Part shown: one piece after another, positions 12,455 through 27,200 of the stretch | Layout: each line of letters begins with the position of its first letter | Numbering within the stretch: position 1 is the stretch's first letter | Assembly: GCA_022575985.1 (NCBI GenBank) | Contig: JAKSXM010000014.1 | Span: 12,400,001-12,464,000, forward strand | Source: Anagrus nilaparvatae | Taxonomy: Eukaryota > Arthropoda > Insecta > Hymenoptera > Mymaridae | Direction of reading: 5' to 3' | Length of the DNA: 64,000 nt | The notes under the pieces: generated by a model | What the model saw: the letters and a program-made list of their open reading frames with translations, nothing else | Told to the model about the DNA's origin: nothing | The model's database searches: none | Translations under genes and position numbers: made by a program

Positions 12455-13040
12455 TTAAAATTTAATTATCAAGGTTTGGAAAGGGTTAAAATGGCCAATT
12501 TCACCCTTCAGAACCTGTTAAATGTAATTATTTACATTGTTTTTGAAATTTTCGACTTAAAAAACCTAATTATTTAATTGAATTTAAAAATAATGTCTTT
12601 TTTAGATTTATGTATATTTTGGGGTATTTGGGGTGTAAATGGACAAATTCAAACCTTTAAACCCGTTGAAAATAATTTAAGACATAATTAACGAGATCAT
12701 TTCCCACGAAAACCGATTAGACCCTTTGAATATTAAAATCTAAGTGATTTTGGAAAAATTTTTGTCCAAGGATTGGAAAGGGTTATAAATGGACAATTTC
12801 ACCCTTCAGAACCTGTTGAATTTAATTTTTTACATTATTTTTGAAATTTGCGACCTAAAAAACCTAATTATTTAATTGAATTTAAAAATAATGTCTTTTT
12901 TAGGTTTATGTATATTTTGGGGTATTTGGGGTGAAAATGGCCAAATTCACACCTTTGAACCCGTTGAATATAATTTAAGACATAATTAATGAGATCAGCG
13001 CCCACGAAAACCGATTAGACCCTTTGAAAATTAAAAACTA
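12455..13040 (+). repeat. Two tandem copies of a ~295-bp unit
   Basis: The block starting 'ggtttggaaagggttaaaat' near 12474 recurs near 12768 with the same order of landmarks ('cacccttcagaacctgtt', 'tatattttggggtatttggg'). It is non-coding, and the short open frame at 12365-12577 is not conserved between the copies. Confidence 0.75.
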
Positions 13041-13924
13041 AGTCTAAGTTCTTCTTCATGCTTTTTGCCCCGTCATATTGGGAAATTGGAAAATCTGTTG
13101 GGGCTAAAAAATTAAAATTTTCATTAATAAAAACTTTTTCCTCGGCTTCGAAAACCCCCAAGTAATGTTGTAAGATTTATTTTCATGTTTTTTGGTCTGC
13201 CATCTTGGGAAATTGGAAAATATTTTGGCACAAAAAATAAAAATTTCATTCATAAAAACGTTTTTCTCGACCCCGAAAACCTCCAGGTAATGTTGTAAGA
13301 TTTATTTTCATGTTTTTTGGTCCTCCATCTTGGAAAATTAGAAACTATGTTGGGGCTAAATAATTAAAATTTGCATTCATAAAAACGTTTTTCTCGACCC
13401 CGAAAACCCCCAGGTAATGTAGAAAGTTTCTATTTTCATGTTTTTTGGTCTGCCATGTTGGAAAATTGGAAAATTGTTTTGAATGAAGAATTAAAAATTA
13501 CGCCTCCATTATATATGCTTTCCGTCGTACGGTCAATTTTCATCCGGAAGGCATTCGAGGAGATGACAGAAATTTCAGGCATTTCATATTTCAACCTTGA
13601 AAATCCCTAGGTAATATAAAAAGTTAATTTTTTCAAGTTTTTCGTTTTTTATCTGTCATCTTGGAAAATCGGAAAATTTTCATAATTGAAAACGTTTTTC
13701 TGAATTTTGAAAACCACCATTATTAATATAGATATTTCTACATTTTATTTTTTTTGTTCCGCCTTATTGGGAAATTTGAAAATATTTTGGGATAAAAAAA
13801 TGAAAAATTTTATTTATTAAAATGTTTTTTTCAACCTCGAAAATCCCCAGGCAAGTTCCTCATTTCATATTTTTTGGAGAATCGGAAAATTGTTTTATAT
13901 GAAAATTTAAAAATTATGCCTCAA

Positions 13925-14200
13925 TCGGTACTTTGATAAAAATTTTTTTATCGGAAACTCGATCGGAATTGTAATTTTTGATCAGAATTTCGATCGAAAT
14001 TTTTTGATCGGAAAGTCGATCGGAATTTAGATTTTTGATCGGATTTTCGATCGGAATTTTTTGATCGGAAAGTCGATCGGAATTTTGATTTTTGATCGGA
14101 AACTCGATCGGCGAAAATTTCGATCGGAAATTCGATCAAATTCCGATCGGAAATTCGATCAAATTCCGATCGGAAATCCGATCGGAAAGTCGATCGACTA
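13925..14200. repeat. CGATCG minisatellite, right arm
   Basis: Reverse complement of the array at 8080-8375, forming the outer part of the right arm of the 6.1-kb foldback element. Confidence 0.85.
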
Positions 14201-14212
14201 TTTCGATACGGG

Positions 14213-14277
14213 TTTTATTTGGTAGATTTTTAAAAATATGATGTACTGTTTTATAGTTGTGAAAAAAAGGTAAATCA
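14213..14277 (-). pseudogene. Non-LTR retrotransposon RT fragment (segment C)
   Basis: A 65-bp island between the 6.1-kb foldback element and the CACTA transposon. Read on the minus strand in frame with segment B it gives DDLPFFHNYKTVHHIFKNLP, the linker just before the first reverse-transcriptase block. It continues in frame into SSGVDN of segment D once the foldback element is removed. It is identified only because both insertions can be undone. Confidence 0.8.
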
Positions 14278-14396
14278 CACTAGTGAAAAAAAATAGGTAA
14301 TAATTACGTACTTAAGTACGTAATTATTACGTACTGATTTGACTGATTTTAGTACGTAATAATTACGTAATAATTACGTAATAATTACGTAATAAG
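14278..14396 (+). repeat. Left terminal inverted repeat of the CACTA element
   Basis: CACTAGTG, an A run, then repeated TAATTACG palindromes around 'acgtacttaagtacgt', followed by four more TAATTACG motifs. Such subterminal repeats are the usual transposase-binding sites of CACTA elements (family knowledge); binding here is inferred. Confidence 0.88.
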
Positions 14397-14399
14397 TTC

Positions 14400-15236
14400 G
14401 CAATTTATAATAAAGCTGTAGATGTAAAAAAATGACTTATTTTTTAACATAATAGAATTAATTTTTAAGTTTCCATTTTGAAATCATTTTTCTTCTCATC
14501 TATTAATTAATTAATATAATTTAAACAGATTTAAACAGATTTTATTATGCTTACCGATCATTGTCCTAATATTCAGCTTATCATTTAGTAAGAATATTCA
14601 TAATTAAAATGATTTGATATTTTATTATAGAGGGTACTAAAAGGTGCCTTTGACATTAAAGTTTAGCAAAAAATTAAATAACAAAATTTACTAAATGCAA
14701 TTTTAAATCTTTTAAACCTTATCTTTAGATAAATGTAAATAGTAATTGATTTAATAACTTTACTTCTTTTAGATTAATTAGAAATCAGGCAAAAGTTAAT
14801 TAGGGGTTCGCGAATATAGTTATATTAATTCTATTGAAGCTGCTGAAAATTCACGTAAATTATTTTTATATCAAATGACAAATTATTATTGCTGAATTTA
14901 TCTTTGAATAACTTTGTTGTCTCTAATATTCTTTTATTAATTAAATTAATTTTTTTTTAAATCAAAATTTTCTATCTATTTTAGTTTAATATGAATTATA
15001 ATAAATTTTGTAAAAGGGCTAGTAATTACCTATAAAGTTTATTAAAATAAAATATAAAAATTAAATTTTTTATTATTATTTTATTAAATTTAACTCTTGA
15101 TAAAATCTAACATGATAATTAATTTATAACTTAAACATTTAGTATCATTTTGTAAAAACTATATAACATATTGTTTTTTTTATTAAACCTACAGGTAATC
15201 TAAAACAATTATGTAAATTTGAGAGAAAAAATTTAT
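14400..15236. other. 3' flank of the accessory gene inside the CACTA element
   Basis: AT-rich sequence between the left terminal repeat and the accessory-gene stop codon. No coding frame or repeat is seen; it presumably includes the 3' untranslated region. Confidence 0.5.
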
Positions 15237-18200
15237 TTAAATTTGTTCATCAAAATTCAGTTGCTTTCTAATTTTAACATACTTTGGATACTTCTTTTTG
15301 TAATCATCTCTCATATTATTTATTTTGACTCTTAATGTACTCCTTATCGAGCCTAATAAAGTACCAGTTAATACTTTATCGAATTCATGAAATTGGCAAA
15401 AATATGCGCACATTCCTTAATTAAATATAAAAAATATTTAATATACTAAATTACCAGTAAATAATAAGAACATTGTTTTTTTAAACTTACGCTGTAGAAT
15501 TTCTACTTTTTTTGGTGTACAAGGATGACGAGGAGAAGAATTTTCCGGTAAGATTAAATCATTTTTGAAACAAAAAGAATTTTTATATGGATCAATTAAA
15601 CATCTATTCATAAGTTGGTGTTGTTGGTATTTATTCACTTTATTCCAAAGAAACATAGATGCTTCTGATAAAAATAGTGAAAACTTTTTTTTATCATTAA
15701 TTTTCCTCTCTGCGTTCTTACCCAACATAATACTAAAATCTAACTCATCCATCTTTATTTCATCGCTGAAATAAACCTTTTAAAATATTTACTTGATTAG
15801 ACTCAAAGCCTTTTTTTTGTAATAAACTTTTATATCTTACCCATCCATTTTCTTTTCTGAATTCAACGCCCTTTAATGGTCTGCTTGTTGATGCCGTTAC
15901 TAAAATTGGTTTATATTATAATATCTCAAGATTTATTTTCAATTAAATTCTTACCTGATTCATCGCGTTTTCTTTTTACACCTCTGCTTGTTTGCTTATT
16001 GTATAATGAATGCGATTTACTTGATCCCTGAATTTGAAATTCATTATCTAAAAAAAATATTATTTATTATATGTATGTAATACAAGAAATATGTAGAATT
16101 TACTTATGTTTATATAATTTATATATATTACCTTGTTCTGTGTCACTTGAAATTTTATCATATCTTTGTTTATTTAAATGTGATGGAACAGTTTTTGAGA
16201 TATTGGTGCGTGAGGATGCATTTGAGTCACCTGATTGTCTTCTTCGAAAATAAGAAAAATCATCTAAAAGATAAGATTGAAGAAATGTATATAATTTTAA
16301 ACTTTCTTAAGGTGGCTCACGGTTTTAGATCCGTATATTTTAGGGTGACATCAGAGGGAGTCATAACTAATTAATTAAATTTTATTATTTATTTTATAGA
16401 TATGTGAATATTTAGAAGTTATTATTAATAATAATGCATTTTCTTATATAATGATTGTGGTGTAAAAAAATTTTTTTTAAACAAAACATTTTATTGAAGG
16501 GGGCCCGCGACTAAAATTATGTGTGTATAATTTGATCGACGACTATTGTATTTTATTATTGGAAAAGTTTCTATTTTTGTTAAATAACACGTGTTTACAA
16601 TTTTACCTAAAAAGATTCGTTATTTAATTAGTACGAGTTATAACAATACTAACTCCCATAAGAACGCGTGTTAACCTTAAAAATTTTTAGTTACTTATTT
16701 CTTTCTTAAATAATCGGGAACCTGGGTATTGTTTAGGATCAATGGAATTGTTTTTAATTTATCTTCATCTCCAGTAAATTTTTAGTTTATATTTTTTTAT
16801 AAACTGCATGAGTCACCTTAACAATAAATCTAAAATTAAATTATTAAGTACACAAAATATAAAAAATAAAATTTAGAACAAGAAAACAAAAATTTAGAAC
16901 ACAATCTATAATTATTTAACTAAATAATGTATGTAAAAAAATATAACAATCAATATTTTTTTATTTCAGAACTACCCTGCCTGCTTATAGTCCCTGAAGC
17001 TATTTAGATTTTGTGTTTTTGGTTTATAAAAACCTACCTTGTTTTCTATAAGCGAACCCAAATTTATGACTATCATATGATTTGCCTTTTTGAACATATA
17101 AATCATCTGACATATTTCTATTATCTGATAAATGTGATGAAATTGATCTGCTATGAATAATTTCTAAAAAATTTTGTTAATTGTATAGAAAATAAAACTC
17201 ATGTTTGATTTACATATATATATATAAATAACTTATATGGAACATGTTTACTAATTAATAATCTATTAACCTATATTCTTAAGGCACCTTCAAAAATCAC
17301 ATTAGTTTTTTAAACTCAAATTTAAACTCAATTACTTGAAGTCTCTGAATCCAAACTATTTAAAGTCTAATTCCCCCCTTCCAACTCATTCTCGTTTTTT
17401 TATATTTAATCTCTCCTTTTAAATTACTAGATTTTCTTGGTTACACTTCTATATAAATTTACACCTTTAGAATATCATTAAAATTAATAATTTATTAACC
17501 AGAATTTCTAAATTCATATTTAAGTTATTATCTTATGTAGATATTTTTCTATTTATTTATTATCTTACGTAAATATTTATAGTAACCAATTCAAAATTAT
17601 TTCTAAGATCAAAAATCCCAATTCTGTAAATTCGAAAAATCATTACTCCCCATTTAATTTGAAATTTCCTTAAGCCCAATTTGATACCAAACCCTTAAAT
17701 CGGATACGTTTGACTATCCTCCCTTAAATTATACCCCCCATCCCGTTTTTTCAGATTTAATAAATTCCCCATTGTAAACATGTACCATTTTAAACCTATT
17801 AGATTCCACATATTTTTTGTTATTCTTTGTATAATTAATTACCACGATTTCTGCGAGGTGTTCTTAAGGAATCTTGTGAATATCTATTTACAGTTGATGA
17901 ATTTGATGAAAAAGATTCTCTTCGATAACTCCTTACTCCTTTTTCTAAAATATGCAAAGGACATATGGATAAAATTGTAAATATTAAATAAAAGAAAATG
18001 TAATTTTATTTTGTTTTCAAGAACATCTTATTTTCAAATTTCAAATTAAAATAAAATGTTCTTACTATTTTTTTCTTAAAAATCAATAATCAAAACCAAT
18101 TTTATTTAAATTTAATTTTCATAATAAACACTTTTTAAACGCCATAATTTAATCCTGTTTTAGATATAACTTTTTCAAGAGCCTTTGAACGAATTCCCTG

Positions 18201-21200
18201 AATAGAATACAATAATTTACCAAAGCTTTCAACATCTGCATTGGAATAATTATCTTCGGACTCTTCTGAATTATAAGAAAATCCTCCAACATCATCTGCA
18301 TCATAAGGAACTAACGAACCAGTTTCACTTAAGTCTTCTATTTGTGAATTATTGTCATTCCTATGAAATCTAGTACTTTGGTCTTCATTATATTTTGCAT
18401 TTGAATTACTTTTTGCAATCTCCTTAGGAAAAGAATCGTCTTGTGCATCAATTTTATCTTTTCTTATTTCATTTATCAATTTTTTATTAGATTTATCAGA
18501 TCTTAAATTATCATTTTCGCTTAAAATATTATCAAACTTTTCTTTTGCATATTTTTTATAAGTTTTATTAATACTTAATTTATCAGCTTTGGGAAATATA
18601 TAAAAAATAAAAAATATTAATTTAGATTTAGACATATGAAAAAAGATTAGAAAACTTTTTCTTAAAACAACTAATCAAGTTACCAAAATTAATTTGAAAT
18701 AGACGTTGATAACTTTCTATTATTTCAATAAGTTCTCTTCGGCTGCTTTTCAAATCTAAGTTTTGCATTTTCAAATCACAAATTTCACTTTGCAAGTCTT
18801 TTTCTCGAATTTGCAAGGCGTAAAATTCATCATCAGTCACATGCGACTTTTGACTATCATTTACAGTTTGACTTTTGTTTACTAAATCATTCACATTGGA
18901 AATTAAATTATCAGTAAAATCATTTTTATTTGGTGACGCTTGAATTATTAGTTCATCAAATTTTTGTCCACTGTTAATGAAGTCATTTAATGTTTGTTCA
19001 TTAAGGGATTGTTTTGCATTCTTTTTCTTTTTTTCTGAAGTCTACATGTAAGAAAAACTTATTAAAGTTGATAACAAAATCTATTTTCCTTTTTTTAATT
19101 AATATTATTAAATAAATCTATAAACTAATTATATTGAGAGTAAATAAATCACATGATAAAATCAATCCCATCTAGTACAAGTTGCCTTTCGAGGAAAAAA
19201 TAAAACCAAAACGGGATACAATAAAAATCTGATTCAAAATATCCTTGGGTTAAAAAGGAACTGTAAAATAAAAACAGATCTCGCATGGCGAATTCGCCGT
19301 TATTTGTTATAAATTAACTTTTAGAACAAAATAATTTCCTAGCATATTGACTACAGGCCTTGCAATCAGTTTGCATGCATATAATGTAAGCGAAATACGT
19401 TGATGTCAGTATGCTTGAATGTAACCATAATCAGTATTTTACAATTTAAAACATAAAATAAAAATATAACTTCAGCCAAGTAGAAAATTTTCGGAAAACC
19501 CTTCTTCTGTAGATAAGACAAAAATATTCTTGGTTAAAGTATATAAGAGTATATATTCTGGGAGTCTAAAAAACATTCCTTGCAAAAAAATAGAGATTTC
19601 CTCCTCCTAATACCTTTCAGAAGTCAAAATTTGGTATGTTTTCATCCACCGAGATCTACTTTAAAGCCGCAGATTCCATACCAATGCTGAGAGATTCATT
19701 TTTTCAACAATAGAAGGAAGCAACACAATTTTCGAAAAACATTTTTCTAAATATCGGGCAGATAAGTCAACGCGGTGGCCATTTTTACCCCGAGAGCTGG
19801 ATCTTACCCGCGGAGTTGTCGTAGGCCCATTATCACATAAAAATCCACAACCAGAATTAAATTTTTTTTTTTTAAGATTGTAGGAGTAACTTTTGCCAAG
19901 AAGTTTCGTTACCCCCTATGAGTCCATTATTAATTAAATAATCCAGTACCAGCCTCAAAAATAAATTTTTTTATTTAGATTTATTATATTTGCCGAATGG
20001 GCTTAAGTTTCGCTTTGAAGATTCCATTAGCCCCCCTAAACCCATTATCGTCTAAAAAATCTAGTAAAAGCCCAAAATTATTTTTTTTAATGATCGGGGA
20101 TATTTTCCTATACGGGGGCAATTCCAGCCATAAGGACTTATTCTTACCCTCAAAATTGCGGTTAGCCACCCGACAACCTTTTATCATAAAAAAGATCTAG
20201 CACTACTCGCGCAAAAAAATCATGACGGTTAATCTAAGACTCTCAGGATGAAAATGACCTTTTCAGGTAGAACCAGATACCCTAGTGTTATAATTTTCAA
20301 TTTTTCAACCCAAAATATTTTCCTATTTTTAAAAAATTTATTAATTTCCATCTCAAATTCATTTTTTTGCCCTAAAAAACCCGCTTGTAATGTTAAAAGT
20401 TCTTTTTTTAAGGACTTTCTTTCTGCGATCTTGAAAAATATGAAAATATTTTGGGTTGAAAAATTCATTATTTTCTACCGAAACTTCATTATTCTTGCGC
20501 TAAAAAACCCCTTATAATAATTAAAGTTTATTTTATTAAGTTTTTTGGTCCACCATCTTGGAAAATCGGAAAATATGTTAAATTGAAAAATCAAATGTCT
20601 TTCAACCAAAATTCATTTTTCTAGTCCTCGAAAACCCCGTTGTAATTATGGAAATTTAATTTTTTAATTTTCTCGTTCCGCCATCTTGGAAAATCAGAAA
20701 ATATTTTTAATTGAAAAATCGAATATTTCCACCTATAATTAATTTTTCTTGCCCTAAAAAAAACCCTTGTAATGCTCAAAGTTCATATTTGTATGTTTTT
20801 TGGTACGCAATCTTGGAAAACCGGAAAATATTTTGATTAAAGAATCAAATATTCTCCACCTAAAATTCATTTTTCTTGCCCTAACAACCCCCTGGTAATA
20901 TAGAAAGTTTTTATTTTCATGTTTTTTGGCCCGCCATCTTGGAAAATTTGAAAATATGCTAGGGCAAAAAAATTTTAATTTTTATTCATAAGAAAGTTTT
21001 TCTCGACCTCGAAAACCCCCTGTAAATGTAAAAAGCTTATGTTAAAATATTTTCGGTCCACCATCTTAGAAAATTGGAAAATATGCTGGGGCAAAAAAAT
21101 TAAAATTTTCATTCATAAATATGTTTTTCACGACCCCGAAAACCCGCAAGTAATGTAGAATTTTTTTATTATGTTTTTTTTGTCTGCCATCTTGGAAAAT

Positions 21201-24200
21201 TAGAAAAAAATGTTGGATCAAAAAAATTAAAATTTTCATTCATAAAAACGTTTTTCTCGACCTCGAAAACCCCCTGTAAATGTAAAAAGCTTATTTTAAA
21301 ATATTTTTGGTCCGCCATTTTAGAAAATTGGAAAATATGCTGGGGCAAAAAAATTAAAATTTTCATTCATAAATATGTTTTTCACGACCCCGAAAACCCA
21401 CAAGTAATGTAGAATGTTTTTATTATCATGTTTTTTTTGTCTGCCATCTTGGAAAATTTGAAAATATGCTGGGGCAAAAAAATTAAAATTTTCATTCATA
21501 AAAACGTTTTTCTCGACCTCGAAAACCCCCTGTAAATGTAAAAAGCTTATTTTAAAATATTTTTGGTCCGCCATTTTAGAAAATTGGAAAATATGCTGGG
21601 GCAAAAAAATTAAAATTTTCATTCATAAATATGTTTTTCACGACCCCGAAAACCCGCAAGTAATGTAGAATTTTTTTATTATGTTTTTTTTGTCTGCCAT
21701 CTTGGAAAATTAGAAAAAAATGTTGGATCAAAAAAATTAAAATTTTCATTCATAAAAACGTTTTTCTCGACCTCGAAAACCCCCTGACAATGTAAAAAGC
21801 TTATTTTAAAATATTTTTTGGTTCGCCATCTTGGAAAATTGGAAAATATGCTGGGGCAAAAAAATTAAAATTTTCATTCATAAATATGTTTTTCACGACC
21901 CCGAAAACTCGCAAGTAATGTAGAATGTTTTTATTATCATGTTTTTTTTGTCTGCCATCTTGGAAAATTAAAAAATATGCTGGGGCAAAAAAATTAAAAT
22001 TTTCATTCATAAAAACGTTTTTCTCGACCTCGAAAACCCCCTGACAATGTAAAAAGCTTATTTTAAAATATTTTTTGGTCCGCCATCTTGGAAAATTGGA
22101 AAATATGCTGGGGCAAAAAAATTAAAATTTTCATTCATAAATATGTTTTTCACGACCCCGAAAACTCGCAAGTAATGTAGAATGTTTTTATTATCATGTT
22201 TTTTTTGTCTGCCATCTTGGAAAATTAAAAAATATGCTGGGGCAAAAAAATTAAAATTTTCATTCATAAAAACGTTTTTCTCGACCTCGAAAACCCCCTG
22301 ACAATGTAAAAAGCTTATTTTAAAATATTTTTGGTCCGTCATTTTAGAAAATTGGAAAATATGCTGGGGCAAAAAAATTAAAATTTTCATTCATAAATAT
22401 GTTTTTCACGACCCCGAAAACCCACAAGTAATGTAGAATGTTTTTATTATCATGTTTTTTGTGTCTGCCATCTTGGAAAATTAGAAAAAAATGTTGGTTA
22501 AAAAAAATTAAAATTTTCATTCATAAAAACGTTTTTCTCGACCTCGAAAACCCCCTGACAATGTAAAAAGCTTATTTTAAAATATTTTTGGTCCGTCATT
22601 TTAGAAAATTGGAAAATATGCTGGGGCAAAAAAATTAAAATTTTCATTCATAAATATGTTTTTCACGACCCCGAAAACCCACAAGTAATGTAGAATTTTT
22701 TTATTATGTTTTTTTTGTCTGCCATCTTGGAAAATTAGAAAAAAATGTTGGATCAAAAAAATTAAAATTTTCATTCATAAAAACGTTTTTCTCGACCTCG
22801 AAAACCCCCTGTAAATGTAAAAAGCTTATTTTAAAATATTTTTGGTCCGCCATTTTAGAAAATTGGAAAATATGCTGGGGCAAAAAAATTAAAATTTTCA
22901 TTCATAAATATGTTTTTCACGACCCCGAAAACCCACAAGTAATGTAGAATGTTTTTATTATCATGTTTTTTTTGTCTGCCATCTTGGAAAATTTGAAAAT
23001 ATGCTGGGGCAAAAAAATTAAAATTTTCATTCATAAAAACGTTTTTCTCGACCTCGAAAACCCCCTGTAAATGTAAAAAGCTTATTTTAAAATATTTTTG
23101 GTCCGCCATTTTAGAAAATTGGAAAATATGCTGGGGCAAAAAAATTAAAATTTTCATTCATAAATATGTTTTTCACGACCCCGAAAACCCGCAAGTAATG
23201 TAGAATTTTTTTATTATGTTTTTTTTGTCTGCCATCTTGGAAAATTAGAAAAAAATGTTGGATCAAAAAAATTAAAATTTTCATTCATAAAAACGTTTTT
23301 CTCGACCTCGAAAACCCCCTGACAATGTAAAAAGCTTATTTTAAAATATTTTTTGGTTCGCCATCTTGGAAAATTGGAAAATATGCTGGGGCAAAAAAAT
23401 TAAAATTTTCATTCATAAATATGTTTTTCACGACCCCGAAAACTCGCAAGTAATGTAGAATGTTTTTATTATCATGTTTTTTTTGTCTGCCATCTTGGAA
23501 AATTAAAAAATATGCTGGGGCAAAAAAATTAAAATTTTCATTCATAAAAACGTTTTTCTCGACCTCGAAAACCCCCTGACAATGTAAAAAGCTTATTTTA
23601 AAATATTTTTTGGTCCGCCATCTTGGAAAATTGGAAAATATGCTGGGGCAAAAAAATTAAAATTTTCATTCATAAATATGTTTTTCACGACCCCGAAAAC
23701 TCGCAAGTAATGTAGAATGTTTTTATTATCATGTTTTTTTTGTCTGCCATCTTGGAAAATTAAAAAATATGCTGGGGCAAAAAAATTAAAATTTTCATTC
23801 ATAAAAACGTTTTTCTCGACCTCGAAAACCCCCTGACAATGTAAAAAGCTTATTTTAAAATATTTTTGGTCCGTCATTTTAGAAAATTGGAAAATATGCT
23901 GGGGCAAAAAAATTAAAATTTTCATTCATAAATATGTTTTTCACGACCCCGAAAACCCACAAGTAATGTAGAATGTTTTTATTATCATGTTTTTTGTGTC
24001 TGCCATCTTGGAAAATTAGAAAAAAATGTTGGTTAAAAAAAATTAAAATTTTCATTCATAAAAACGTTTTTCTCGACCTCGAAAACCCCCTGACAATGTA
24101 AAAAGCTTATTTTAAAATATTTTTGGTCCGTCATTTTAGAAAATTGGAAAATATGCTGGGGCAAAAAAATTAAAATTTTCATTCATAAATATGTTTTTCA

Positions 24201-27200
24201 CGACCCCGAAAACCCACAAGTAATGTAGAATTTTTTTATTATGTTTTTTTTGTCTGCCATCTTGGAAAATTAGAAAAAAATGTTGGATCAAAAAAATTAA
24301 AATTTTCATTCATAAAAACGTTTTTCTCGACCTCGAAAACCCCCTGTAAATGTAAAAAGCTTATTTTAAAATATTTTTGGTCCGCCATTTTAGAAAATTG
24401 GAAAATATGCTGGGGCAAAAAAATTAAAATTTTCATTCATAAATATGTTTTTCACGACCCCGAAAACCCACAAGTAATGTAGAATGTTTTTATTATCATG
24501 TTTTTTTTGTCTGCCATCTTGGAAAATTTGAAAATATGCTGGGGCAAAAAAATTAAAATTTTCATTCATAAAAACGTTTTTCTCGACCTCGAAAACCCCC
24601 TGTAAATGTAAAAAGCTTATTTTAAAATATTTTTGGTCCGCCATTTTAGAAAATTGGAAAATATGCTGGGGCAAAAAAATTAAAATTTTCATTCATAAAT
24701 ATGTTTTTCACGACCCCGAAAACCCGCAAGTAATGTAGAATTTTTTTATTATGTTTTTTTTGTCTGCCATCTTGGAAAATTAGAAAAAAATGTTGGATCA
24801 AAAAAATTAAAATTTTCATTCATAAAAACGTTTTTCTCGACCTCGAAAACCCCCTGACAATGTAAAAAGCTTATTTTAAAATATTTTTTGGTTCGCCATC
24901 TTGGAAAATTGGAAAATATGCTGGGGCAAAAAAATTAAAATTTTCATTCATAAATATGTTTTTCACGACCCCGAAAACTCGCAAGTAATGTAGAATGTTT
25001 TTATTATCATGTTTTTTTTGTCTGCCATCTTGGAAAATTAAAAAATATGCTGGGGCAAAAAAATTAAAATTTTCATTCATAAAAACGTTTTTCTCGACCT
25101 CGAAAACCCCCTGACAATGTAAAAAGCTTATTTTAAAATATTTTTTGGTCCGCCATCTTGGAAAATTGGAAAATATGCTGGGGCAAAAAAATTAAAATTT
25201 TCATTCATAAATATGTTTTTCACGACCCCGAAAACTCGCAAGTAATGTAGAATGTTTTTATTATCATGTTTTTTTTGTCTGCCATCTTGGAAAATTAAAA
25301 AATATGCTGGGGCAAAAAAATTAAAATTTTCATTCATAAAAACGTTTTTCTCGACCTCGAAAACCCCCTGACAATGTAAAAAGCTTATTTTAAAATATTT
25401 TTGGTCCGTCATTTTAGAAAATTGGAAAATATGCTGGGGCAAAAAAATTAAAATTTTCATTCATAAATATGTTTTTCACGACCCCGAAAACCCACAAGTA
25501 ATGTAGAATTTTTTTATTATGTTTTTTTTGTCTGCCATCTTGGAAAATTAGAAAAAAATGTTGGATCAAAAAAATTAAAATTTTTATTCATAAAAACGTT
25601 TTTCTCGACCTCGAAAACCCCCTGACAATGTAAAAAGCTTATTTTAAAATATTTTTGGTCCGCCATTTCGGAAAATTGGAAAATATGCTGGGGCAAAAAA
25701 ATTAAAATTTTCATTCATAAATATGTTTTTCTCGACCCCGAAAACCCGCAAGTAATGTAGAATTTTTTTATTATGTTTTTTTTGTCTGCCATCTTGGAAA
25801 ATTAGAAAAAAATGTTGGATCAAAAAAATTAAAATTTTCATTCATAAAAACGTTTTTCTCGACCTCGAAAACCCCCTGACAATGTAAAAAGCTTATTTTA
25901 AAATATTTTTGGTCCGCCATTTTAGAAAATTGGAAAATATGCTGGGGCAAAAAAATTAAAATTTTCATTCATAAATATGTTTTTCACGACCCCGAAAACC
26001 CGCAAGTAATGTAGAATTTTTTTATTATGTTTTTTTTGTCTGCCATCTTGGAAAATTAGAAAAAAATGTTGGATCAAAAAAATTAAAATTTTCATTCATA
26101 AAAACGTTTTTCTCGACCTCGAAAACCCCCTGACAATGTAAAAAGCTTATTTTAAAATATTTTTTGGTCCGCCATCTTGGAAAATTGGAAAATATGCTGG
26201 GGCAAAAAAATTAAAATTTTCATTCATAAATATGTTTTTCACGACCCCGAAAACCCACAAGTAATGTAGAATGTTTTTATTATCATGTTTTTTTGTCTGC
26301 CATCTTGGAAAATTGAAAAATATGCTGGGGCAAAAAAATTAAAATTTTCATTCATAAAAACGTTTTTCACGACCCCGAAAACCCGCAAGTAATGTAGAAT
26401 GTTTTTATTTTCATGTTTTTTGGTCCGCCATCTTGGGAAATTGGAAAATAAGCTGGGGCAATAAAATTCAAATTTTCATGCATAAAAACATTTTATTCGA
26501 CCTCGAAAACTCGCTGGGAATGTAAAAAGTTTATTCTGAAATATTTTTTGGTCCGCCATATACGAAAATTGGAAAATATGCTGGGGCAAAAAAATTAAAG
26601 TTTTCATTAATAGAAACGTTTTTCTCGACCTCAAAAACTCCCAGGTAATGTAGAAAGTTTCTATTTTCATGTTTTTTGTCCGCCATATTGGAAAATTGTT
26701 TTGGGTGAAAAATTAAAATTTTCGCCTCCAGGATATCAGTTTTCCCTCGTACGGTTCATTTTCATCCCGAAGGTATTCGAGAAGATGACATAAATTTCAG
26801 TAACTCCCTGAGGGAGTTATAACTCTCTGAGCCAGGGAATGTAACTACGTGGTTATTTTTGTTAGAGATCACTCTCAGAATTTGCGGAGTCGATTCTACT
26901 GTAGTTATTTTTTACAGTCAAATTATGCACTAGCGCCCTTTAGTTGTACATCCCCACCATTCTGTTTTATCTCAAGTTCTCTAACTATAGTGAGTTAGCC
27001 TGTATACAGTATAATTTAATCATGGCCAGCTGGCTTACATTGTGAAAGAACACGTCGTTGAAAGAACATTATGATAAATTTTGTTTATATTATTAATTTA
27101 CAAACTTGAGTTTTCTTTTTTTAAATTTAATTTTAAAAATGTTTCCCAAAAAATGCATTTATTGATCTAGAAGAAATTAAACCAATTTTCAGTCTTATAT

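Larger units (their letters stand above)
8069..14212. mobile_element. 6.1-kb satellite-loaded foldback element, CCCG termini
   Basis: The termini are CCCGTATCGAAATAG and its inverse, flanked by TT at 8067-8068 and 14213-14214. The arms run about 8069-9112 and 13034-14212; the right arm has one extra ~128-bp unit. Each arm has, from outside in, a CGATCG minisatellite, a block including 'ccttccggatgaaaattgac', and ~128-bp satellite units. The centre (9.5-13.0 kb) holds two head-to-head 55-bp satellite arrays, a G-run minisatellite and a ~300-bp direct repeat. There is no transposase. Excising it with one TT restores the surrounding reverse-transcriptase frame, which fixes both ends to the base. 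Confidence 0.85.

Noticed and set aside
21169..26670. Many minus-strand open frames of 64-110 aa with repeated NENFNFFAPAYF-type text.
   Set aside because: They are read-through of the ~128-bp satellite, recur at the array period and have no start, codon or family evidence of being genes.
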